From an uncultured Ruminococcus sp. (GTDB lineage: Bacteria > Bacillota > Clostridia > Oscillospirales > Ruminococcaceae): DNA of 64,000 nucleotides. This document shows positions 50,938-59,112 of the stretch, one piece after another. The notes under the pieces are model-generated. The model worked only from the letters and a program-made list of their open reading frames with translations, made no database searches and was not told the origin of the DNA. The DNA lies in contig CAKSAK010000003.1 in assembly GCA_934435205.1 (NCBI GenBank), positions 372,001 to 436,000 of the forward strand, given 5' to 3'. The translations under genes were made by a program, and so were the position numbers. Positions within the stretch are counted from its first letter, which is position 1, and the number at the start of each line of letters is the position of its first letter.

Positions 50938-52269
50938 TTAATTGGTGACTCTGCCTTTTTTATTCATATACATTATCCCAACAACATCTGCAAGCACCCA
51001 GCCTATAGGTATAGATATCCATATGCCAAACACACCGATAGCCTCAAAACCTGACAGAAAATAAGCCAAGGCAACTCTTGTTCCAAGTGATATAACCGTC
51101 AGGACCAATGCTATTTCAGGGCGGTTAATGCCACGATAGTAACCATAAAGAAGAAACAAGATGCCGATACCAACATAAAAAGAGCCCTCTGTTACCAGAT
51201 ATTGTGAGCCAACTGCAATAATTTCAGTTTTATCATCACTGATAAAAAGTCCCATGAGATTATTTGAAAAAATGGCCACCAAAATTGATATCAAAACGCA
51301 AAAAGCTGCAGAAATACCGAATGAATATTTCACACAGGTTTTTATCCTATCATACTTTTTTGCGCCATAATTCTGTGATATAAACAATGAAAAAGCATTA
51401 CCGAATTCCTGAGCAGGCATATATGCCACAGTGTCAATCTTCACGGCTACTGTAAAAGCCGCCATTACAGTCGTTCCAAAACTATTTACCAATCCTTGTA
51501 TCATAAGTATGCCGAAATTCATGACGGATTGCTGAACTGAGGCAGCGGTCGACATTCGCACCACTTCACCAAAACTGCAATCCTTCCAAGATTTTTTCTT
51601 GAAGGATAGCCGCAAAAGAGGTTCTTTGGCAAGAGTGTAAACGCAAAGTCCCACACCTGACACAGCCTGAGATATCACAGTGGCATACGCTGCACCTTTT
51701 ACTCCCATATCAAGATCAGCAACAAAAATGATATCAAGAATTATATTCAGCACTGAACTGCTGCCTAAAAGGATAAGGGGCGTCAGAGAATTTCCGATCC
51801 CTCTCAGCATGAAAGAATAAAAATTATACAGAAATATAAATATGATACCTGACAGGATAATTCTGACATAATCAGACGTTAGCGACATTATTTTCATTGG
51901 AGTATGCAAAAGTTTCAAAATCCCATTGGAAAAGCACAATGTGATAAGCTCTGTCACCAAAGTAACAGAGCTTATGATCAGAAATGATATGTTAAGACAG
52001 CCTTTCAGGCGGCGTTCATTTCTTTCACCAAAACAATAAGAAACAAGCGAGCCACAGCCCATGCACAAACCTATTATGATCGAATAAAGAAAAGTCGTGA
52101 GGGTGTAGGTGCTGCCCACAGCCGCAAGTGCGTTTTCACCAAGAAATCTGCCAACAATAAATGTGTCGGCAATATTATACACCTGCTGGAGCAGATTCCC
52201 CAGTATCATCGGGCCGGAAAAAGCAAGAAGTGAACTTATGATACTGCCGTTTGTAAGATCTCTTTTCAT
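50938..52269 (-). CDS. MATE-family efflux transporter
   Basis: MATE proteins export cationic drugs or metabolites with Na+ or H+. From MKRDLTNGSIISSLLAFSGP the protein is 443 aa with about 12 membrane helices, and LLQQVYNIADTFIVGRFLG is the family's N-terminal signature. The frame extends 16 codons upstream into the GH3 gene, but AGAAGGAT and a TAATG overlap with that gene's stop fix the start. It is coupled to the glycosidase gene. The cargo is unknown. Confidence 0.92.
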   Translation of the reverse strand: MKRDLTNGSIISSLLAFSGPMILGNLLQQVYNIADTFIVGRFLGENALAAVGSTYTLTTFLYSIIIGLCMGCGSLVSYCFGERNERRLKGCLNISFLIISSVTLVTELITLCFSNGILKLLHTPMKIMSLTSDYVRIILSGIIFIFLYNFYSFMLRGIGNSLTPLILLGSSSVLNIILDIIFVADLDMGVKGAAYATVISQAVSGVGLCVYTLAKEPLLRLSFKKKSWKDCSFGEVVRMSTAASVQQSVMNFGILMIQGLVNSFGTTVMAAFTVAVKIDTVAYMPAQEFGNAFSLFISQNYGAKKYDRIKTCVKYSFGISAAFCVLISILVAIFSNNLMGLFISDDKTEIIAVGSQYLVTEGSFYVGIGILFLLYGYYRGINRPEIALVLTVISLGTRVALAYFLSGFEAIGVFGIWISIPIGWVLADVVGIMYMNKKGRVTN

Positions 52270-54344
52270 TATCCTTCTATCTCGATACTCATACAGTTTG
52301 TTCCACTTAGCTGACAACTAAGTTCATCAGGCTGATGCGTACCCGCATAGAGGGTAAATTTCTTTGCAAACTGTTTTCTCTCACCGATATCTGACACTGT
52401 TGTGAAAGATTTGTCAGAAAGCTCAATTTCAGTAGCAAGCTTTTCTCCTTTTTTGACAAAAATCCTCTTGAAGCCGCACAGCACAGGATAAGCCGGAGCA
52501 TTATCACAATGTGACTTAATGTAAAGTTCGATAACATCACATGTATCGGCTCCGCTATTTTCTACCTCTACATTGACTTTGCCATCGTCATAACTAAGCG
52601 ATGTAACAACAACATCTCCATAAGTAAGGCCATAGCCGAACGGATAAAGAATGTTATCTCTCGTGTACCTGTATGTTCTATCAGACATAGCATAATCAGT
52701 AAAGCAAGGCAGCTTGTCGGCACTATTATAGAATGTAACAGGCAATTTTCCTGATGGCGACACTTTACCAAAGATAATATCCGCAATAGCCTTGCCGCCC
52801 TCTGAGCCTGGATACCATGCGTGGATAAGAGCGTCACAATCATGCTCGATATTTATTGAGCTTCCTGCCGCACATACCACTATCATAGGTTTGCCGATCT
52901 TTGCCACACGATTTATAAGCTCACGCTGGCTTTCAGGAAGTCTTAGATCGTTCTTGTCACCTGATGAAAACTCATTGCCTGTGTCACCCTCCTCGCCCTC
53001 AATAGTGGCGTCAAGACCAACGCAAAGTATCACAACATCAGAATTTGCCGCTGCCGCCTCAGCTTCGGCGTATCTATCCCCTGCCTGTGCAAGACCAGAT
53101 ACTCTGTCCTTATACAAGTGACAGCCTTCAGCATAAAGCACCCTGCCATCAAATGCGTCCTCGATACCCTCAAGGAAAGTATCATACCTGTCGGCTGTGC
53201 CGTTATAATTGCCCTCTAAAGCCGCTCTGCTGTCCGCATTTGGACCTATTACAGCAATAGTTGATATTGATTTTTTATCAAGCGGGAGAATACCCTTGTT
53301 TTTGAGCAACACCATAGACTTCACTGCACACTCATAGGAAACAGCCTTATGCTCAGAGCATGACACAACGCTGTATGGTATGTTGTCATATTCCGTTGAC
53401 TTGTCAAACATGCCAAGTTTTATGCGAGTTCTCATAAGAGCAACACAGGAAGCCCTTATATCATCCTCTGTCACAAGTCCCTTATCAAGGGCAGAAAGCA
53501 GATGTACATATGTACAGCCGCAGTTCACATTACAGCCTGCTTTAAGTGCCATTGCAGCCGATTCTACAGGAGAAGATGTCACCATATGGTGTTCGTGGAA
53601 ATCCCTTATTGCCCAGCAATCAGAAACAAAATAGCCATCAAAACCCCATTTGTCGAGCTTGCCCATTAGAAACTCACTAGCACATGACGGCTCGCCATTC
53701 ACACGGTTATACGCACCCATTACGCCCTCGACTTCTGCGTTTTTCACAAGCTCTTCAAAGGCGTAAAGATAGGTCTCTTCAATGTCTTTCCAACTAACCT
53801 CTGCATTAAACTCATGGCGGACAGCCTCAGGTCCGCTATGTACTGCAAAATGCTTTGCACAAGCGGCAGTTTTCAGTACCTTGCCACCGCCCTGCAATCC
53901 TTTTACATACGCCTTGCCGCACTCGGCAGTAAGATAAGGGTCTTCACCATAGGTCTCATGACCTCTGCCCCAGCGTGGATCTCTGAAAATATTTATATTA
54001 GGTGCCCAAAGGGTAAGACCTTTGTATATATCCCTGTCACCACGCTTTGAATACTCATTATACTTAGCACGAGCCTCGGTTGATGTGATATCAGCCGCCT
54101 TGAACACAAGATCGGTGTCAAACATAGCCGCAAGACCTATTGCCTGTGGAAACATGGTGGCAACACCGCTTCTGGCAAGCCCATGAATACCCTCATTCCA
54201 CCAGTTATAGGCAGGAATGCCGAGCCGCTCAACAGCAGGAGCGTCATATCTAAGCTGTGAAGCCGCCTCCTCTATAGTCATTTCGTTTACAAGCGCTTCA
54301 GCTCTTTCCTGAGCTGAAAGGCTTTCATTAAGATAATTTTTCAT
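52269..54344 (-). CDS. Glycoside hydrolase family 3 (beta-glucosidase/beta-xylosidase type)
   Basis: The 691 aa show the GH3 N-domain with NIFRDPRWGRGHETYGEDPY near 120-140 and the nucleophile region GYFVSDCWAIRDF (Asp near 242), the GH3 C-domain (AAAANSDVVILCVGLD, HAWYPGSEGGKAIADI), and a fibronectin-III-like end. No signal peptide is visible, so it should act in the cytoplasm on imported oligosaccharides. AAGGAGGATAT precedes the ATG at 54344. Glucosidase versus xylosidase cannot be told by eye. Confidence 0.93.
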   Translation of the reverse strand: MKNYLNESLSAQERAEALVNEMTIEEAASQLRYDAPAVERLGIPAYNWWNEGIHGLARSGVATMFPQAIGLAAMFDTDLVFKAADITSTEARAKYNEYSKRGDRDIYKGLTLWAPNINIFRDPRWGRGHETYGEDPYLTAECGKAYVKGLQGGGKVLKTAACAKHFAVHSGPEAVRHEFNAEVSWKDIEETYLYAFEELVKNAEVEGVMGAYNRVNGEPSCASEFLMGKLDKWGFDGYFVSDCWAIRDFHEHHMVTSSPVESAAMALKAGCNVNCGCTYVHLLSALDKGLVTEDDIRASCVALMRTRIKLGMFDKSTEYDNIPYSVVSCSEHKAVSYECAVKSMVLLKNKGILPLDKKSISTIAVIGPNADSRAALEGNYNGTADRYDTFLEGIEDAFDGRVLYAEGCHLYKDRVSGLAQAGDRYAEAEAAAANSDVVILCVGLDATIEGEEGDTGNEFSSGDKNDLRLPESQRELINRVAKIGKPMIVVCAAGSSINIEHDCDALIHAWYPGSEGGKAIADIIFGKVSPSGKLPVTFYNSADKLPCFTDYAMSDRTYRYTRDNILYPFGYGLTYGDVVVTSLSYDDGKVNVEVENSGADTCDVIELYIKSHCDNAPAYPVLCGFKRIFVKKGEKLATEIELSDKSFTTVSDIGERKQFAKKFTLYAGTHQPDELSCQLSGTNCMSIEIEG

Positions 54345-54386
54345 ATATCCTCCTTGCAAGTTACATTAATCATATCATACACAAAA

Positions 54387-54416
54387 ATTATACACCATGG
54401 CTTGATATCGAGTCAA
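54387..54416 (-). promoter_or_regulatory. Promoter of the GH3-MATE operon
   Basis: On the minus strand TTGACT (54411-54416) and TATAAT (54387-54392) are 18 bases apart, about 45 bases before the gene. The 384-base gap 54345-54728 holds this and the divergent promoter at 54662; the rest is AT-rich with nothing else recognised. Confidence 0.75.
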
Positions 54417-54661
54417 GGCATATAATTATAATAATTAATGTAGAAATTATATCTATATGTATGAGAGCAGCTTTGACAAAAATCATAAAAGCACCGATAC
54501 AGTAGTTATAAGTCTTTTATTTGAGAATACCGAGAATCTTTTGCATTTTACTTTCTCCAATATACAATTAAATAAAATAACGCAGATACGCACTTGTACA
54601 AAACTATTTCAAATTATAGTAAAAAAATTTGCTTTTTCTGAAAAAAATTCCAATAAAAATA

Positions 54662-54690
54662 TTGACAATCGAATTTAAATAGTGTATAAT
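54662..54690 (+). promoter_or_regulatory. Consensus promoter of the sortase cassette
   Basis: TTGACA (54662-54667) and TATAAT (54685-54690) are exactly 17 bases apart, about 40 bases upstream of the first gene. Confidence 0.9.
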
Positions 54691-54728
54691 GATGCTATAA
54701 GATATTATTACGAAAGGTGATAAGTGTT

Positions 54729-55331
54729 ATGAAAAAGATATTTAAGTCAATTTCGGCTTCTATTACAGCGTTCATCATTGCTTCGACAATGGTTGTGAGC
54801 GCATCAGCAGCTTCTTCTGCTGATGTTGTTTCTGCAGCTAAATCAGCAGGTGTTCCTTCTAACCATGTATCAGAGCTTAAGAACTACCTTGATTCCCACG
54901 CTTCAAAGTTCAGCTCTGCTGACTATGATTACATGGTAAAGGCTCTCTCTGATTGTGGTGCTACATATGTTCAGCCTGTTGCTGACAAGCTTTTTGGCGC
55001 AGGAACTGACCTTGCTTCACTGACAAACGATCAGCTCAGACAGGTGTTTAAGGAAATGGGCGAGGATAGCAGAAAGGCTATTGCTGACGCTTGCGTAGCT
55101 ACAGGTAAACACTTTGGCGTTACTATCAAGGTTGACGAGCTTACAAGCAAGGATTGGAACGTTCAGGTCGTTGATTCAGATGGCAATACAAACATTGGAA
55201 CAAACACAGGCAGCGGTTCACTTAATACTGGTGCAAACAGCATGACAGCTGTTCAGGTTGCTGCTGTTCTTACACTTGCTCTTAGTGCATTTGGTATTAC
55301 AGTAGCTGTTAAGAAGAACAAAGAGTGCTAA
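54729..55331 (+). CDS. Secreted surface protein with a sortase-type C-terminus
   Basis: The 200 aa have a signal peptide (MKKIFKSISASITAF..., cleavage likely after VSASA), a helical domain (~30-140), a Thr/Gly/Asn-rich linker, and a cell-wall sorting-like end: SLNTGANS, a hydrophobic stretch, and a KKNKEC tail. The motif resembles LPxTG but lacks the proline. AAAGGTGAT before the ATG at 54729 sets the start; a GTG frame start at 54717 overlaps that ribosome site. The sortase gene follows after three bases, so this is its likely substrate. Confidence 0.8.
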   Translation: MKKIFKSISASITAFIIASTMVVSASAASSADVVSAAKSAGVPSNHVSELKNYLDSHASKFSSADYDYMVKALSDCGATYVQPVADKLFGAGTDLASLTNDQLRQVFKEMGEDSRKAIADACVATGKHFGVTIKVDELTSKDWNVQVVDSDGNTNIGTNTGSGSLNTGANSMTAVQVAAVLTLALSAFGITVAVKKNKEC

Positions 55332-55334
55332 GAT

Positions 55335-56090
55335 ATGGTCAGGAAAGAGGATAAAGCTTCCTCGTCTGGCGCAAACAAACTGAAAAAAAATAAGAGGACG
55401 TCAGTGGCTGTAATGGTCTTGACGCCTCTTTTAGTTTTGGCTCTTTGTTTGTCTATCATGACGCTGGCAAGCTATAAAAAATTCATAGAGCTGCAAGGAT
55501 ATGCATCGATAGCATTCAATGAGAATGCACATTTGAAAAATCCCTCTGAGGATAACAAATACAGAAATGCAGATGCACTGCCTATGAAAGAATTGACAGA
55601 GGTCACAGTGCCTGATTCTGAAAAAAAGACGGAACAGCATGAGATAATCTATCCATATTATGGTGACAAATATGCCGAGCTGACCGTAAAGAATGATAAG
55701 GCAGGCATTGACAAAGAGCCTGTTTACTGGGGAGACTCTGATGATCTCCTCGCAAAAGGAGTTGTGCAATCTAACTATTCTGCATATATAGGTGCTACAG
55801 GCAGAGTTGTACTTGCGGCACATAACCACACTTATTTCAGATATTTACCTAATGTTCTAGTGGGTGATCAAGTGATACTAAAAACGGATTATGGCAAATT
55901 TACTTATGAGGTCACAGAAACTAAGGTACTTCCAGATACAGATACCTCCCTTTTGTATTATGATGTGACCGCAGATCCGCCTGTAGATGATCTGATACTC
56001 TACACTTGCTGGAACAATGGCTATATGGGTCTTTCAGATCAGAGACTTTATGTTATCTGCAAAGTCGTAAGCAAAGAATATAAGAATTAG
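55335..56090 (+). CDS. Sortase
   Basis: Sortases are membrane transpeptidases that attach surface proteins. The 251 aa have one N-terminal membrane helix (~23-46) and a C-terminal sortase barrel with catalytic His in VVLAAHNHTYF (His163), Cys in ILYTCWNN (Cys225) and Arg in DQRLYV (Arg237). The LYTC form suggests class D or a relative. It is flanked by a putative substrate and a membrane protein in the same operon. Confidence 0.88.
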   Translation: MVRKEDKASSSGANKLKKNKRTSVAVMVLTPLLVLALCLSIMTLASYKKFIELQGYASIAFNENAHLKNPSEDNKYRNADALPMKELTEVTVPDSEKKTEQHEIIYPYYGDKYAELTVKNDKAGIDKEPVYWGDSDDLLAKGVVQSNYSAYIGATGRVVLAAHNHTYFRYLPNVLVGDQVILKTDYGKFTYEVTETKVLPDTDTSLLYYDVTADPPVDDLILYTCWNNGYMGLSDQRLYVICKVVSKEYKN

Positions 56091-56102
56091 GGGGTAAGAT
56101 CT

Positions 56103-57005
56103 GTGAAAAACAAAAAACTATACAACTACCTGCCTAATCTGATAATCTCGCTGTTTTTGGCGTTTATATTCCTTGCGCTGTCACTTCTGTTTGCGGCAGA
56201 CAATATTTTCTTTGAGCCGACCACCTATACGAACAGTATGCACAAGATAAAAATCGAGGACACGGCTTTCGAGGAGATACAGACATATTGTGAACAACAA
56301 TATGCCTACACTGGTGTTGAAGCTGATACCCTGAAGAAGTCGATTAACAAAACTGATGTATCAAACGCTATTTATAGCTATGTTGAAGATACTTTCAGTT
56401 ATATTCTTGGCAAAAAGAACGAACTTCCTGAGTTTAAGACAGACTTTACGCTTCTAGAAAAGAATATCTCAGACGATTATACAAAATGGGCTGAAAAAGA
56501 AGGCGTTGAATATACTCAGGAACTTGAGGACATAAAGCAGAAGACTATAAAAAATGCGGAACAGGCGATCGAATCCGACCTTGACGTTATGCTTTTGAGC
56601 CATATAAATAAACCTAATGGCATTTCCACAAAGCTCCAAGATCTGATTATGCTTGCGAGAAAAATAAGGATAGCTCTTATTGCAGCGGCTGTGGTGCTTA
56701 TAGGCATTATGGCAGCAGTAAACAGAAAGCATATAGGCGGTTTGCTTTATTGGATAGGCACTTCCCTTTTCTGTTCCTCAATGCTCATTCTTGTTCCGTG
56801 TGCTATCCTAAAGGGTACAAAATATTATGACGGGCTTGCGATACATAATGACACTGTGTATAATGCACTCACAAAATCCATGTATGGCATAACTGACAGC
56901 CTTATTAAATTATCGACAGTAACTCTCATAGTGGCAGTTCTTTTTATGGCACTTTTTGCGTTAATAATCAATCTGACAAAGTTCAAAAAGAAAGAAAAAT
57001 GCTAA
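56103..57005 (+). CDS. Membrane protein of unknown function in the sortase cassette
   Basis: The 300 aa have an N-terminal helix (~12-32), a large extracytoplasmic part (~33-185) rich in charged and aromatic residues, then about three helices (~190-210, ~218-240, ~270-292) and a Lys-rich tail. A GGGGGT-type ribosome site lies in AGGGGGTAAGATCT, and the start is GTG at 56103. It is twelve bases after the sortase stop. I do not recognise the family. It may assist substrate display or sense the envelope. Confidence 0.7.
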   Translation: MKNKKLYNYLPNLIISLFLAFIFLALSLLFAADNIFFEPTTYTNSMHKIKIEDTAFEEIQTYCEQQYAYTGVEADTLKKSINKTDVSNAIYSYVEDTFSYILGKKNELPEFKTDFTLLEKNISDDYTKWAEKEGVEYTQELEDIKQKTIKNAEQAIESDLDVMLLSHINKPNGISTKLQDLIMLARKIRIALIAAAVVLIGIMAAVNRKHIGGLLYWIGTSLFCSSMLILVPCAILKGTKYYDGLAIHNDTVYNALTKSMYGITDSLIKLSTVTLIVAVLFMALFALIINLTKFKKKEKC

Positions 57006-57028
57006 ATTTATCAGACCCCTGTTTAAAA

Positions 57029-57099
57029 TGATATAATCCCCTTAGAGTAAACACACGAAAAAACAAAAATCGTGTAAAAACTCTAAGGGGATTATATCA
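57029..57099. terminator. Nested 20-bp inverted repeat between the sortase cassette and the toxin gene
   Basis: Arms 57029-57048 and 57080-57099 are perfect 20-bp complements. Inside lies a second hairpin (ACACGA 57053-57058 with TCGTGT 57070-57075). It starts two bases past the toxin stop. Leftwards it is followed by TTTTAAA, so it probably terminates the toxin transcript and, from the other side, the sortase operon. It also marks the change to AT-rich DNA. Confidence 0.65.
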
Positions 57100-57100
57100 C

Positions 57101-57742
57101 CTAACGGGATCTGCCTGTATTTTTGCGTCTGCGAATAATGACTGGATGTCTCACTGGAATTTCTGCACTTGCCACAACAGCTTTTTCTTTCGGCTCGTAC
57201 TCGTTTGACTGCACTTTAGCCAAACGTCTTTCGAGAACAGCCTCAAGCTTTTTGAAATCACAGCAACGGCGTGTGAGGTTAAACGATTTTTCTGGGTTTT
57301 GAGTAATTAAGCGATAAAGCTTGTTCGCCTTTTTAATTATATTATCAATGTTATCATTACACCAGTCGAGCTGATTATTTAGCAACTCCTTATATGCTCT
57401 TTCTTTCGGAGTATCACTACTGCTGGGACGAATGTCTAACTTTTGGATTACATCATTTGAAACTGGAATCATATTATTAAAATTAAGCGCTCCAATCAAA
57501 CAATTATTTGAATCCAATATTTTAGAAAAATCAAGATCATTTTTCATTTTATTATGCTTAGGCTTAGGTGATGTCATTGGAATACAGTAATTATGCTGTT
57601 CCATAATAATTATTATTCCCACAAAAGGTCTATTTTCTTTATGTTGTTGAGGTGACACTGACATAACTCTATTATCGGCATTAGCCAAATCACGAACATA
57701 TTTGACATCTAATGTATACAGATGTAATCTACTCTTTTTCAT
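57101..57742 (-). CDS. Type III toxin-antitoxin toxin, ToxN/AbiQ family endoribonuclease
   Basis: The 213 aa follow the ToxN/AbiQ pattern: N-terminal LHLYTLDVKYVRDL, RPFVGIIIIMEQHNYCIPMTSPKPKH near 40-65, IGALNFNNMIPV, and the helical ERAYKELLNNQLDWC. Such toxins cut A-rich RNA and are held by their own repeat RNA. A 5'-located repeat array and terminator are present just upstream, as in ToxIN, AbiQ and CptIN. A basic, Arg-rich tail (~165-213) extends beyond the core. The ATG at 57742 follows GGGTGAG. Confidence 0.88.
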   Translation of the reverse strand: MKKSRLHLYTLDVKYVRDLANADNRVMSVSPQQHKENRPFVGIIIIMEQHNYCIPMTSPKPKHNKMKNDLDFSKILDSNNCLIGALNFNNMIPVSNDVIQKLDIRPSSSDTPKERAYKELLNNQLDWCNDNIDNIIKKANKLYRLITQNPEKSFNLTRRCCDFKKLEAVLERRLAKVQSNEYEPKEKAVVASAEIPVRHPVIIRRRKNTGRSR

Positions 57743-57763
57743 ACTTCTCACCCGTTTTTCATT

Positions 57764-57792
57764 AAAAAGGCTGCGATATAAATACCGCAGCC
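57764..57792 (-). terminator. Terminator between antitoxin RNA and toxin gene
   Basis: On the minus strand GGCTGCG and CGCAGCC (57786-57792 with 57769-57775) form a 7-bp stem followed by TTTTT. Type III loci carry a leaky terminator exactly here to keep RNA antitoxin in excess over toxin. Confidence 0.88.
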
Positions 57793-57949
57793 AAGTTTTT
57801 TATAGGTCCCACTCACAGTAGGGTCCACTGCTTTTAAAACTCCCACTCACAGTAGGGTCCACTGCTTTTAAAACTCCCACTTATACGGTAGGGACTACCT
57901 CTTTTTACAAAGGTCAAAGACCTCCATATGATAAGCATTGCTTATCGTC
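57793..57949 (-). ncRNA. RNA antitoxin (ToxI-like) precursor
   Basis: The predicted transcript starts about seven bases after the -10 box and runs to the terminator at 57764-57792. Two small hairpins come first (GATAAGC/GCTTATC at 57930-57946 and AGGTC/GACCT at 57911-57923), then three 34-nt repeats. In each repeat a small stem-loop presents CCC in its loop, with GGG near the repeat end. This could form the H-type pseudoknot known for ToxI. A-rich linkers (TTTTAAAAG) between units fit ToxN cleavage sites. Confidence 0.82.
57807..57908 (-). repeat. Three tandem 34-nt repeats of the antitoxin RNA
   Basis: Units 57807-57840 and 57841-57874 are identical. Unit 57875-57908, the first transcribed, is diverged but keeps the length, the A-rich start, an internal stem (GGTAG/CTACC) and the AGTGGGA end. 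Confidence 0.92.
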
Positions 57950-57955
57950 ACTTAT

Positions 57956-57984
57956 ATTATACCCTACTTTCAAAGAATTGTCAA
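57956..57984 (-). promoter_or_regulatory. Consensus promoter of the toxin-antitoxin locus
   Basis: On the minus strand TTGACA (57979-57984) and TATAAT (57956-57961) are exactly 17 bases apart. Confidence 0.9.
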
Positions 57985-58011
57985 GTCAAATATTGTACTT
58001 GCTTTATTCTT

Positions 58012-58093
58012 AAAAATTCCCTAGTACAATCCGTACTAGGGAAAAATTTTCAACTGGGATTTCTTTAAAGTGTTACCCTCGCACCTTATCTTT
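58012..58093 (-). ncRNA. Predicted ~80-nt terminated RNA from a duplicated promoter
   Basis: A consensus promoter at 58100-58128 is followed about 50 bases on by an intrinsic terminator: TTCCCTAGTAC/GTACTAGGGAA (58033-58043 with 58017-58027), then five T residues. No frame with a ribosome site fits in between. The RNA body has an A-rich CTTTAAAGAAATCCC segment but no full antitoxin repeat. It may be a decayed or solo antitoxin-like RNA, or a regulator of the locus next door. Confidence 0.6.
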
Positions 58094-58099
58094 ATTTAT

Positions 58100-58128
58100 A
58101 TTATACTCTACTTTGAAAGAATTGTCAA
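58100..58128 (-). promoter_or_regulatory. Second consensus promoter, duplicate of the antitoxin promoter
   Basis: TTGACA (58123-58128) and TATAAT (58100-58105) on the minus strand, 17 bases apart. The block 58096-58133 matches 57952-57989 at 35 of 38 positions, so one is a copy of the other. Confidence 0.85.
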
Positions 58129-58146
58129 GCCAACCAAAAGAAAAAC

Positions 58147-58788
58147 TCATAGCATTTTCTCAATCGCCTCAGCCGCTTTCTTGTTTTCTTCGGACATCTG
58201 ATGAGCATACAACCTAAGAGTTATCTCAGGCGTTGAATGACCAAGACGACCAGCAACCGTGGTTATGGGTGTCTTGGCTGCAATGAGCAGTGAAGCATTG
58301 GTGTGTCTGAGTGTATGCACACAGCAGCTCGGCAAATCATGCTCCTCTATGAAATTATGAAAATACTTTGTAACAGAGCTTGGATTTAATGGCTTCCCGT
58401 TTCTGTAGGTGAACACTCTTTTACTGACTATGCCAAGCTCCGACTGCCGCCGTCTGACCGAAAGAAGAATATTGATAACTTTCTTATTGATAGCTATTAT
58501 GCGCTTTGACAACTTGGTTTTAGGCGTATCTGTGTATGTACCTAAGCCAGGAAGATAATAACTCGAACGGCGAACAGTGATCGAGCCTTGTTCAAGGTTT
58601 ATGTCCTCCCATTCAAGACCGCAGGCTTCGCCACGGCGCATTCCAGTAAATAGAATGAGCGTCAACAGCTCTGTGTATGGATACTTTCCATATTCATTGA
58701 GAGCAGAAAGAACATCTTCAGCGTCTTTTAAATCAAGATAACGTGCTTCTTCAGAAAGGTCGAGCTTAGGCGCCCTGACCTTTTCCAT
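58147..58788 (-). pseudogene. Tyrosine recombinase (phage/ICE integrase), N-terminally truncated
   Basis: The 213 aa are the catalytic domain only: Arg in TGMRRGEACGLEW, Lys in TPKTKLSKR, HxxR in HTLRHTNASLLI, His in GHSTPEITL and Tyr in LRLYAHQM. Full integrases of this type are ~350-400 aa with arm- and core-binding domains before this part, and the sequence begins right at the usual domain junction (EKVRAPKLDLSEEARYL). A stop codon lies just upstream in frame. It is probably a remnant, though the catalytic residues are intact. Confidence 0.8.
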
Positions 58789-58820
58789 AATCCTTTAAAA
58801 CTTTGTAAATATTTTTTCAC

Positions 58821-58871
58821 AACAAATCGGCAGGCTTAGAGCATAATATACTCAAAGTCTGCCGTTTTGTT
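58821..58871. repeat. Imperfect hairpin upstream of the integrase remnant
   Basis: AACAAA-CGGCAG-GCTT (58821-58837) pairs with AAGT-CTGCCG-TTTGTT (58855-58871) with one mismatch and one G-T pair. Rightwards it is followed by T-rich sequence. It may be a terminator or a scar of the event that removed the integrase N-terminus. Confidence 0.4.
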
Positions 58872-58961
58872 TGACAATGTTTAATTGTTGAGGGTTCAGA
58901 TCCTTTTTTATGAAAAAGCATCTACGGTTTTACACCTGACATTTTTACCCTCAAAACGCAA

Positions 58962-58989
58962 AAAAAAGCTCGTAAATACGAGCTTTTCG
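58962..58989 (-). terminator. Terminator of the TIR gene cluster
   Basis: On the minus strand AAAAGCTCGT and ACGAGCTTTT form a 10-bp stem with a 4-nt loop and continue into eight T residues (58962-58969). It lies 124 bases past the last TIR gene. The 324-base gap 58789-59112 holds this, the hairpin at 58821 and no further gene. Confidence 0.9.
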
Positions 58990-59112
58990 AGGTGTGCATC
59001 TATTTTTTTGCACAAGTTTGTCTTGTGACTATGAAATAGATGAACAGAGTAAGTATCCATTTCTTGAAAATTATAAGTTCAAAGTTAGCAACTCTAACAT
59101 AAAGTAAAAATA

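Noticed and set aside
54457..54678. A 73-codon rightward frame in the gap before the sortase cassette.
   Set aside because: No ribosome site, low-complexity AT-rich composition, and it covers the -35 box of the cassette promoter.
57807..57908. Tandem repeats considered as a short CRISPR array.
   Set aside because: The units are contiguous without spacers and no cas genes are near. Promoter, terminator and ToxN-like gene fit a type III antitoxin instead.
58890..58905. GAGGGTTCAGATCC resembles a tRNA T-arm, possibly an attachment site from a tRNA 3' end.
   Set aside because: No matching acceptor, D or anticodon arms were found upstream, and the stem needs two G-T pairs. It is too weak to call a tRNA or att site.
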